A stretch of DNA of 64,000 bases from Amyelois transitella (taxonomy: Eukaryota > Arthropoda > Insecta > Lepidoptera > Pyralidae). Location: the NCBI RefSeq assembly GCF_032362555.1, contig NC_083529.1, positions 7,006,001 through 7,070,000 on the forward strand, read 5' to 3'. Made by a program: the position numbers and the translations under genes. The notes beneath the pieces were generated by a model. That model had not been told where the DNA came from. It was given only the letters and a program-made list of their open reading frames with translations, and ran no database searches. Positions 35,101 through 43,700 of this stretch are shown here, in pieces (position 1 is the first letter of the stretch; every line of letters begins with the position of its first letter).

Positions 35101-35773
35101 TTTCTATTTTAAGAACCTCTTTCTTCACTTCGCGTTCCCTCTTCGACAAACTCAAACTAGTGTCGCTCTGTGTAATAACAATTTTTGGCAATTGCTCCGA
35201 CAATCTCCTCAACCTTTCCGATTTTAATTCAGGCAATGACGTCACACTATTCACACTTTCCGCCCCTGCCATTTCATTTACAATCTTGAAATTAACATTT
35301 TGTTCTTTGAATATTTCATTTTTTACTTCTGCAACTGGTTTAGGTCTAAGCGGTTCGTATCCTGGATCGTCGTCTGAAGTTTCATCATCAGAATTTTCTA
35401 TGTCGTTAACACAATTTTCGTAATCACCTTCCGTTGTATTTCTGCCAATTGTTTTTCCATGTTCACCATTAAGTTTCACGACAAATTTTGGATTTGATTC
35501 ATTTTTAGTTACTTCAATAATGGAAGTTTCTCGCTTGTCATCTTTATCTTTAATCGTTGCATAATCCGGTTCTTCCAAAATCGTATCACATATAATCTCA
35601 TGTCTATAATTCCCCAATTCTTTATTAAATGCTTCATGCTCTCCGTCTATTTCATCAATTAGTGGTATGTTTTCATCATAATTATTAGATTTCGCATTTT
35701 TTAGGTAAGTTAAACATTCATCATATATTTCGTTGAGCTTTTCATATTCATTGTTACAGTTACTGCCATCCAT
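23140..35773 (-). CDS. Inward-rectifier K+ channel, Kir/Irk family (copy 2, GFG filter)
   Basis: Complete ten-exon model: 35773-35082, 33578-33431, 32502-32311, 29301-29230, 28779-28669, 27935-27829, 26644-26495, 25825-25706, 24539-24441, 23263-23140 (stop TGA 23142-23140). It totals 1815 nt, 604 aa. Exon phases match copy 1 exon by exon, so the pair arose by tandem duplication. Copy 2 has one extra intron in the tail (after CSASELI) and little tail homology. Residues 1-231 are an acidic N-terminal extension. M1 begins near RWRWIVMG, the pore helix ends SVEAQ, the filter is TIGFG (346-350), and later motifs are GFSKNAV, SMRDGRLCLM, DSPLF and TSYLPREVIWG. Ser376, Ser429 and Ala503 replace the Kir2.1 rectification acids. 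Without the last splice, the reading frame would stop two codons past exon 9; the spliced terminal exon restores a 40-residue basic/Ser tail. The acceptor of exon 2 lies in a 65-bp tandem array. Confidence 0.93.
23370..23426 (+). repeat. S element, 5' piece of an interrupted copy
   Basis: Head to 'tctttttcccat'; continues at 23692 after a nested insertion. Confidence 0.85.
23427..23691 (-). repeat. S element nested in another S
   Basis: Full-length copy flanked by a 12-bp target-site duplication, TCTTTTTCCCAT, at 23415-23426 and 23692-23703. This fixes the true ends of the element. Confidence 0.92.
23692..23902 (+). repeat. S element, 3' piece of the interrupted copy
   Basis: Resumes at the duplicated target and ends in the TATG tail. 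Confidence 0.85.
23933..24122 (-). repeat. S element, tail degraded
   Basis: Tail half strongly diverged; head intact. Confidence 0.75.
24157..24430. mobile_element. Candidate solo LTR
   Basis: 274-bp GC-rich block bounded by TGTATAGCGGG and CCCGCTATAATTGTTATACA, i.e. TG...CA ends with an inverted motif. No exact target duplication or internal genes seen. It begins 10 bp beyond the 24441 donor of Kir copy 2. Confidence 0.4.
24566..24666 (+). repeat. C: CR1-like LINE tail
   Basis: 'agcattaagtccgcctattg' with an 'ataaataaataa' end. Confidence 0.55.
24680..24942 (+). repeat. S element, full length
   Basis: Directly follows a C-type LINE tail in a Kir copy 2 intron. Confidence 0.87.
25095..25350 (+). 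repeat. L 3'-end copy
   Basis: Starts at LTKQIYKES and is open to the stop; 5'-truncated copy in a Kir copy 2 intron. Confidence 0.87.
25497..25600 (-). repeat. S element, 3' fragment
   Basis: Ends at 'cagctgttt', ~105 bp from the 25706 donor. Confidence 0.75.
26045..26255 (-). repeat. S element, tail block deleted
   Basis: TATG tail joins straight to 'cagtcttgaaaagg', skipping the 'ccttgcggggtagac' block. Confidence 0.78.
26270..26360 (-). repeat. S element, old fragment
   Basis: Heavily diverged middle section only. Confidence 0.45.
26769..27017 (+). repeat. S element, near full length
   Basis: Short deletion after 'attttataattaaa'; tail 'atgtatgtag'. Confidence 0.85.
27074..27256 (+). 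repeat. T SINE, head truncated
   Basis: Starts in the B-box ('gggtttgaattccgg'). Confidence 0.82.
27292..27741 (-). mobile_element. H1 element with 5' duplication
   Basis: One copy (27292-27563) followed by a repeated 5' half (27564-27741) in tandem. Confidence 0.72.
27948..28034 (-). repeat. L 3'-end copy
   Basis: Tail begins ~13 nt upstream (gene sense) of the 27935 acceptor of Kir copy 2. Confidence 0.82.
28076..28170 (-). repeat. S element, 3' fragment
   Basis: Lies beside an L fragment of the same orientation. Confidence 0.75.
28285..28541 (+). repeat. S element, full length
   Basis: In Kir copy 2 intron left of the 28669 donor. Confidence 0.88.
28862..29015 (-). repeat. L 3'-end copy
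   Basis: ~80 bp from the 28779 exon. Confidence 0.85.
29035..29195 (+). repeat. D dispersed repeat
   Basis: 'gcgctttagaagcggtagta', then 'gtgacgtcaataa', ending (TCTAT)n. Confidence 0.58.
29467..29727 (+). repeat. S element, full length
   Basis: Tail reduced to 'gtgtatgtaaa'. Confidence 0.86.
29849..30049 (+). mobile_element. H2 Helitron-like element
   Basis: Complete; L fragment follows. Confidence 0.76.
30052..30211 (-). repeat. L 3'-end copy
   Basis: Starts right after an H2 element. Confidence 0.85.
30286..30335 (+). repeat. C: short fragment
   Basis: 'gcgataagtccgcctgcgta'. Confidence 0.4.
30365..30629 (-). repeat. S element, full length
   Basis: Preceded by a C-type LINE tail fragment. 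Confidence 0.86.
30847..31116 (-). repeat. S element, full length
   Basis: Intact tail and head. Confidence 0.88.
31352..31612 (-). mobile_element. H1 Helitron-like element
   Basis: Terminal CTAG mutated to 'cttg'; in the Kir copy 2 intron before the filter exon. Confidence 0.72.
31850..31972 (+). mobile_element. H2 Helitron-like element, 5'-truncated
   Basis: 3' part ending 'gcctCTAG'. Confidence 0.7.
31972..32065 (-). repeat. S element, 3' fragment
   Basis: Begins where an H2 copy ends (CTAG|T). Confidence 0.7.
32070..32245 (+). repeat. D dispersed repeat
   Basis: Near-identical to the 15783 copy. Confidence 0.6.
32627..32790 (-). repeat. L 3'-end copy
   Basis: TATG tail present; ~125 bp from the M1 exon of Kir copy 2. 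Confidence 0.85.
32810..32986. repeat. Two S fragments head to head
   Basis: Minus fragment 32810-32886 (tail half) is joined to plus fragment 32887-32986 (middle). Both lack heads, giving a partial inverted pair. Confidence 0.7.
33205..33402 (-). mobile_element. H2 Helitron-like element
   Basis: Its 5' end lies ~29 nt from the 33431 donor of Kir copy 2. Confidence 0.74.
33558..33882. repeat. 65-bp tandem repeat (5 copies) at a splice acceptor
   Basis: Unit starts at 33558, 33623, 33688, 33753 and 33818, exactly 65 bp apart. The leftmost copy includes the real 3' splice site of Kir copy 2 exon 2 (33579/33578). In gene sense every copy repeats the acceptor 'ctttgtaacag', and most also carry 'cccag|gtaac'. 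Confidence 0.93.
33906..34095 (-). mobile_element. H4 element
   Basis: Closely matches the copy at 12780 but has no palindrome. Confidence 0.68.
34116..34220 (+). repeat. S element, large internal deletion
   Basis: Head through 'gtcgtaaaaggc' is joined to 'accatatgtatgtatg', so only the two ends remain. Confidence 0.85.
34221..34473 (-). repeat. S element, full length
   Basis: Tail-to-tail with the deleted copy on its left; the TATG repeats merge. Confidence 0.87.
34749..34965 (+). repeat. S element, 3'-truncated
   Basis: ~115 bp from the exon 1 donor of Kir copy 2; end degraded. Confidence 0.78.
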
Positions 35774-36100
35774 ATTTATTAATTTGAGTGGTGTAATTAC
35801 TTCAATTTGCTTACTGATTTCTTGTTCGTTTTAGATATTACTCATTGCAAAAACTTTTATGCCTTTTGTAGTGAAATCTTCGAGTTTATGTCTTTAATTA
35901 ACACTTATTGTTTTATTAACTTTTTCCTTAATGATTGATACAGTATTTTCCATAAATTTTACTGACAATATATTATCCGAATCAATCTTCACCACACAGA
36001 TCACAATTTTTTTTTCTTAAATTACATTATTTCACAAATTTCCACCGCAGTTTTCGGGATTATGGTTTCATAATGAACTTGCCGGTTGATGAATGTGTTT

Positions 36101-36136
36101 CTTATCAGATGGTAAAGCTGTTATCTTGTTATCAGT
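36101..36136. promoter_or_regulatory. Cluster of three GATA motifs
   Basis: CTTATCA, TTATCT and TTATCA within ~35 bp, ~330 bp upstream of the Kir copy 2 start, next to a GC-rich 'gcgcgcgtggagagcgc'. Could be part of its promoter; inferred from motif and position. Confidence 0.3.
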
Positions 36137-36426
36137 GCTAATTGCGCGCGTGGAGAGCGCACACTAACTCGAGATCTGAGAACGACCTTGTTTGACGATG
36201 TGGGTGATTCTCAACTTGGCCAATCGAAATAAATAAAATAAAAATAATAAAAGTTCTATTCCATTTACCAACCATTATAAGTGTCAATTTTAAAGTTATG
36301 GGTCAGTCAATGCTTATAAAATTTTTATTAAAATAATATTTCTAGGGATCTCGAGTCTATAGTTAAACACACGCCCTCTTAAAAATTATAAAACAACGAG
36401 TAGTCTTATATTAATAAGTATAATCC

Positions 36427-36468
36427 TATAATAATTTCTACACCCATTAGGGTGTAGTAATTATTATA
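36427..36468. repeat. 19-bp inverted repeat
   Basis: Arms 36427-36445 and 36450-36468, one mismatch, loop ATTA. Upstream of Kir copy 2. Confidence 0.85.
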
Positions 36469-36842
36469 TGGATCTTTAAATCATCTCACTTACCTGCGAC
36501 GTTTTACCTAAACGTCACAAGGTCGTCACAGATATTAAATCTTCGCATTGAATTATACTATTTAAAGATAATAATTAAAGCGCACGTAACGTACCTTTAT
36601 TTTATCACCGAACGACTATTATAAATAATTATTCCAATAAAAGAGACCATTGCAGAATATCCCAATTAAAACCATTTGAATTCAGCATTGCGGACGAACC
36701 GACTTCATAAGTTACACAAAGATATTACGTTAGTTAAACACATACATATATAGTATGTCGTATTACGTGCATGTTTATTTGATTCAGTGTGCTTAGAGAA
36801 ATGCTCATTTCTAATCAATAAAACATATTATATTGTTACTAA

Positions 36843-37197
36843 AAGGTGTGGTTGGGGACGTCTTACGTCTTTCCACTTGCCACGATCTCTGCATACTTCC
36901 TACGCTTCATCCACATTCATAACTCTCTTCTTGCAAGCTCGGCGGTTTCGGGTACTCTTGACCTGACCCTTTACCAGGACGTCCTTAATTTGATCAAGAT
37001 ACGTTCGTCTAGGTCTTCCCACTCCGACCTTTCCCGCCACACGCTCCTTGTATATCTGCTTAGTCAACCTGCTTTCATTCATCCTCTCCACATGGCCAAA
37101 TCATCTTAACATACCCTTTTCTATTCCTGTAACTACATCTTCTTTCACATCACAATATTCCCTTATCACGCTGTTACTTATCCGGTCACTCAATTTT
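36843..37197 (-). repeat. L copy, longest fragment, fused to S
   Basis: Covers MRALRS-downstream to near the C-terminus, then joins an S fragment at a shared GTCACT. Confidence 0.87.
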
Positions 37198-37312
37198 ATT
37201 TGAATCTCAATTATACCATTCATCCATACAGCTGAACGTGGCCATTCAGTCTGTTCAAGACTGTTGGCTCTGTCTACCCCGCAAAGGATATAGACGTGAT
37301 TTTATGTATTTA
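37198..37312 (+). repeat. S element, 3' half fused to L
   Basis: Starts at 'atttgaatctcaatta' immediately after a minus-strand L fragment. Confidence 0.8.
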
Positions 37313-37319
37313 TGCAAGT

Positions 37320-40300
37320 ATATCATCATTGATTTAGTTTCAAACTTCTTTAGCTCAATATGAGTGAGATGTAACTTGTAATTATATTAATTAATTTATT
37401 TATGGTTTTAGCTCTTCTTCAGAGAAGTTAGGTTGTAACCGGACTATAGAAGAATGGAACTCCGTTCTACAGAGTTAGTTTCAATACATGAATAAATAAA
37501 ATAATTAATAATTAAAACACATTTTTTTTTCAACATGATTTATTTAAATCAATTTTATATCGCAATACCATCAACTTTAAGAAATTATATAAACAAACAA
37601 CGGGCAATTTGATTGTAATGCTTCAACTCATGTGTAATTAGGTACTTCTAATTTTATGGCAAAATTTAAACATAATGTAAATATAAATAAAAACAAAAAA
37701 AATCTTAATTAAATCAGAGTTTTTTTTTAAATTTGTGTACAAGAATAAATAAGTTGTCATTATTAAAAAGACGAAATTTAAATAATATACCTAGTACAAA
37801 ACAGAATCTTAACATTAAATAAGCCATGAATAAATGTGCATTAAATTACTAAAGAAATCAAGTGCATTTATAATCATATAATTAAGTTTGCTATAGATGC
37901 AATTTATTGTGGCAAATATATTTTTTATTTAATATTAACTGTATTTTTAAAGGAATATTTAATTAATAAAATAATTTGATAAACAGCTTATTTATTTGAT
38001 CGAAATATTTAGAAAGATCTTTTATTTTACATGTAGTATAGGTAACACGGATGTCTTTTTAACCTTAATGGCTTATCTATTGTCATATAAAATTAACTTA
38101 AACAGCTTATATTAAAGCATTGTTAACAAAGATTCCCTGATATAGGTTATAATAAATTAGTATTTTTGATTTTGGCATTGCACAATTGACTTTTACAAAA
38201 TTTTGGCAGGTCTAAGGTAAGTATACATGTTAAATAAATATTTTTAATTAGTTGTAATTATTAGCGCAAGTTTATGAATTACGGGTGGCTCACAGGATTT
38301 GTACGTTATTAATTTATAAACAATTTAGTTAACTTGTAATACCTATTTATCCAACTATTCTAACGTTTTATGGCTTTATAATACTTTTTTCTCACAAATT
38401 ATATTGACTGTTTACTATAAACGCGCGTTTTAGGCAATACTTTGGACAATAAATTAATTATTATCTACAATTCAAATACTATGTTATTATAAACAAAATT
38501 ACATGCATTTTCAGGTAACACAGTGACAATAAAATCTTAAGTTTTATTTAACTAACGTTATATTAAGGTATCTTACGTTTAGGCGTAGACATAATATTTA
38601 AACTTTGAAATAAATTTATTAAGACTCATTTTGATTTATATAAATAATTACTACTTAATTTTTTTTTATAAATTTTACATACTAAATTTTAATTTGATAC
38701 ATTAATTTTGGGATTTGATTTATTAATATAGAATAAAATGATAAAAGTTGGAACCTATCTATAACCTCATTTTATACTATCTAAATGCTAATTAAATAGT
38801 TAATTTTGTAAAATGTTAATATTTAGATATATTTTTAAAATAATACTTCAAGTTTCAATAATCTAAGTTTAGGCTTACTTCAGGTCCTATTTTTACAGAT
38901 TTCTATGATAGGAATGACGGTGCGCTTAGCGTGACATACCTACCTTTTTGTGTTAGGCACACCTTTTCTTTTATATACTTACACAATAATATTATTAATA
39001 AGAATCTGTACACGTATATTTATTTATATAAATATGTATATATATAGTATGGGTAGTTCTAAGATTAGCAAAAAAAATATCATAACATGGAACTTCTAGT
39101 TATCAATGATAACCTATTGTAGGTTATTTTTATTCTATCATGATTTTTAAAGCCTTCAGATTATTTAAACTTTTCATTTATGTTGGTTCATTTCTACAAA
39201 GCATTTTTCATTAAAATCAATTATATTTTTTTCCTTTTTTTTAACACGTAATCATAATATTTTAAAATTATAAAGTGGTAATAGATAGAGAATTCGAAAT
39301 ATTTATCTTTTAATAAGTTAATATCAAAAGCAACACGTAGGTAGGAAAATGAATGTTCATATTTAAGATGCATTCATTTGTTTACTATATAAATAAAATC
39401 ATTGATATTTATTTATATTAAATTGAAGTCAATTTAATTTAAATTATCTTAAGGTAATACGAACAAATTATATAAATTCGTAATCGGTAAATATAGTAAT
39501 ATGTAAAAGGTATGTTACATTAAAATTTAATGTTTATAGGATAAAATGGAAAAAATAAATTATTTTTATCACAACCCTATTTAAACTCTTTTCAGAATTC
39601 TGAAAACCCAAACTTTTTATAATTAATTGGGGGGAAAATTATATATACTTTTTTAATTTATAAAATGAAAATAATGGAAGAAAGGAAACACGAAATGGAG
39701 AAAAATAAAAAATATAATAAAAATAAACATTTATTCAGTAAAAGAAACAATAATTAGAAAAAATATGATGAATAATTTAAACTAAATATAAAATCACAAC
39801 AGTTCTTGTTACTTTTGTTGCCTATTTTTCTACAAATAGGTACTGTAATAGGTATATTTATTTCTCAAAGTATGTTACCCAACTAACACTAATTAATATC
39901 ATAGCCTATTTTCTTAAAATTAAACTTAGGTTAATGTTTAACAGCCAAAATTTTAAACTGCTACGCACACTTTATAGCTTCGTTTTTCACATTAAAAAGA
40001 CGATTAATAATTAAAAACATAAAAACAATATTTCCAAGCTGTAGAATAAGCTTGTTATTAAGTTTTAGAAGTGGTTATATTTTAATTTTAAATTGATTAT
40101 TATTTCGCACTTATAAGAAAAAAAACGAGATATCTAAATTAATTGCTTTCACAGAATTATTAAAGTTACTCTTAAAAATATGTTGTAAACATTTTAACTT
40201 ATTTGTTTCTAGGAGGCTTAGAAAGAGAAGTAAGCCAATTTTGTCTCTTTTTTACATTTTGTCGTGGTTTGCTAGAGAGCAGTTATAATTGTCTCATAAT

Positions 40301-40799
40301 AGTATCATTAAGGCTTGTCCCTTTCTAAAGCTCTTAATATTCACTTAACTATAGTCTGTTTTTAGAATAAACAAACTACAGAACAGTTTAAAGCAAATTA
40401 AATTTTATCAGAAAAATTACAACGTTAAATTATGTAGTAACTATATATTATTATTTTTCATAAATTTTAGAAGTTATTTTTATATAAAATAAATATTTTA
40501 TAAATTAAATTTTAAAACAATTAAAATAATTAATATAAACGTTTCAAATATTTAATTACAATATTATGATTATACGTCCAGATTATTTCACATAATAATA
40601 TCATAAATATACATATACATATATCTCATTGCGCTACATAAGATTGATAGTAATATTTTCTCTGTAGATGGCAAAAATTATACGTAATATAAATTATTTT
40701 AAGTGTTACAAAAAACCTAATACATGATATCTTTAGTATAACAAAAATCACAATCTAGTTATAGCGTCTATAGACATTTAAAAAAGATATGATATTACT
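37320..40799 (-). other. AT-rich, repeat-poor stretch; possible 3' UTR
   Basis: No S, T, L or H element and no convincing ORF. It starts right after the last coding exon of the CUB gene in gene sense. Many AATAAA-like sites, so no end can be chosen. Confidence 0.35.
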
Positions 40800-43700
40800 T
40801 CAAACTACGTTGAAATCCCGAGGCTTGAATGCATTCCTGAAATTCATAAAAAAATGTTATTTACTTTAAATCATTTATTTGAAAAAATCTTAAAATACAC
40901 GTACATTACAGAACCAACCCACAAACCTAGTATCTTAAGAACTTACAAATTTTAAATGATAGTAATTTAATTTAATTAAGAAAACAAAAAAATAAACTCA
41001 AAATTAAAGAAAGCGTCGAGAACTATCAGAATATCTTGTTTCATAAAATTATATTTGTACGAATATAAATCCCTAATATATTTGTAAGTGCATAATCTAC
41101 ACATCATAATGTTAACAAGAATGAAGATAATTTCAGTCTCAAACCAAAATATTACGCCACATTTTGTGAGAAATGGTAATTTATTTTCATAATGTACACA
41201 CGGTGCTAATATAATTAACAATGACAATACAATGATATCAACATATTACAAACAAGAATACGTAGACAGAACACACACTATCAAACAACAAACACATTAT
41301 GTATAACATAGAGTGCTAACCTTTTACAATATCGTATAAAACTATTATTTAACATCATAATAAAATAAGTTAAACTAAGTTATTATTTAAAAAAACCACC
41401 TTCAAGTTTTTGGTTTTAGATGCCATTGTAAGAACATCAATAAATTCAAAATTTTCAAGCTAATGGTGACATCATTAATTGTATATATTTAAATCCAATT
41501 AGCTGTTAGTTCCTATAAAAATTTATCACACGGTAAAAATATGAAATTCATTTGTTTCTTTATCTTATCGTTATCAATTCATACAATACTGCAAAAGGCA
41601 CAGCGATAAAACACAAACATACCATTGCTTTCGGTTACACGTCAGTGGTGTACCTGTTATAATTAATTAATAATTAATTAGAATGTCATTGGCCTTGTTA
41701 TAAAAAGGCTTTCAGATCACATGGCCTTAAAGAAGAAAAAAAAAGTTTTTTGGAGAGCAAATAATTTGAAATAATGTAAATTTTCCTTATCGCTCACAAT
41801 ATTAAAAATAAGTTTCGCGTTGCATTATTCTATTTATAAATATCGGTGTTTCATACCTCATGTAACGCACCTTTATCGCGGACGTTTCGAATTATGTTAC
41901 AATGATCTGTTGTGATCGAGCAATTGAATCACAATAATTTGAGATAGTATCAATGTTCTTTATATCTCACAAAATTTTTTTAAGAGAAACATTTAACTTC
42001 TGATGCATTCGAAAATTTGCTAGTTAAATTACTACTACTAATACCTACTTAACATTTACTTTTTTGTATTTATTTGTTATCAAATAAAATACCTAAATAA
42101 GAAAAGTACAAATAGTTTCTGATTATCGTTAATATTGAAATTTTACTGCAATCATTTTGGCTTATCTTAGAATTTATTATTAAGCTCAATATATGCTCAA
42201 AATAAGTCATATAATATAATTGTGACATCACAAAACAAGTATTGCTGACCGCGGGCGCCCTTACATGCAAAATGGAAGTAATTTGGGTCTAGAAACTTGA
42301 AACTTTGCATCTCCTACAGGTGCACTGAGAGAGTGTAAAGGTTTAACTTTTTCTTTAATATGTTCAAAATTCTTCATTATTTCTACGGTAAATTATTCAA
42401 TTGTAACATATTTGCTCTCCACATTCCTAACGTCTTTAATTACAAAGCTATCTAACCTGTCCCTTGGGGGTGCATCGTCTTCGGACTCGGAAGACATCTC
42501 GTCTCGTTTGAATGTGTTGTTCGTAAACCCACCCATGTCCACTGAAATGTTAAATGTTTCTTTATTACATTGAATTTTCTAGAAAATTCTAGAATTTTCT
42601 AATAAATTTGGTAACGATGACAGATGTGGCTGAGAATTGGGCATTAATATACGTAAGTACATTGTACTTTATAATGTAATACGGTACTAAAAATTTTTTA
42701 ATAATAGTGATGAAGATGGTCACCGGCATGGACGAACGGTTGAGAAAACTGAATAAGTAAAGTGTAACACAAGTTCAAAGCATTCCTTGGCCTTCTTGGA
42801 GTTTGGTACATACATAGATAGATAGATAAATCGTTTATTTGTTACTACAAAACACACATAAATACAAACATGATAAGTACAAAAAAGTCAGGTCAAAAGT
42901 ACCGGAAACCGTCGAGCTTGTATGAAGAGAGTTATGAATGTGGATGAAGCGAAGGAAGTATGCAGAGATCGTGGCAAGTGGAAAGAGGTAGTCTCAGGTC
43001 AGGTCTAGGTCAGATGGGAGTTGCTTCGTGTAACAACTTGATAACTTGAACTTGAAATGTATAAGGAGCAAGATTTTTGTGTAAGTTATACACAAGAATC
43101 TTGCTCCTAATTTATTCCGTTTGGGCCCTGAATCTTCTGGAGAGGATCCCGGGGGTTACATGTGACCTGTGACCACAATTCTGCTTAATCTAGTCAGCAT
43201 GGGATTTGAATCTGGATATCATAGTTATTTTTTGGTTCGATACATTCTTTTTAGCCGATGGGCTAGCAACCTGTCACTATATGAATCTCAATTCCATCAT
43301 AAAGCCAAACAGCTGAACGTGGCCTTTCAGTGTTTTCAAGACTGTTGGCTTTGTCTACCCCGCAAGGTATAGACGTGACTATATGTATGATTCTGTTAAT
43401 CGTCAAGAATCCTTACCTCTAGTGTCATCATCGAAAGTTCTGTCAGCCCACTTGTAATCGTTCTCTGTGAATAGTGGGGGTAGAGTCTGGTGGGGGGTGG
43501 GGTACATGTCCAGACCTCGCTTCTTGTCGTGAATGCTGTCTGTGTCTCCCAGTTCGTCCATCCTGGAATTGTAGACATTCTTGATTATTAAAATGATCTT
43601 TTGAAATACTCCAATAAGTCCGTAATTGCAAGTCATTTATGTCTTGACGTGCTTGTAGTAGCCTAGTAGTATTTTATTTTATGACATAATTAGGAAAGAG

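Larger units (their letters stand above)
35774..36842. other. Upstream region of Kir copy 2
   Basis: Free of S/T/L/H repeats, AT-rich apart from a GC-richer patch at 36140-36190. Likely holds the promoter. Confidence 0.35.
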
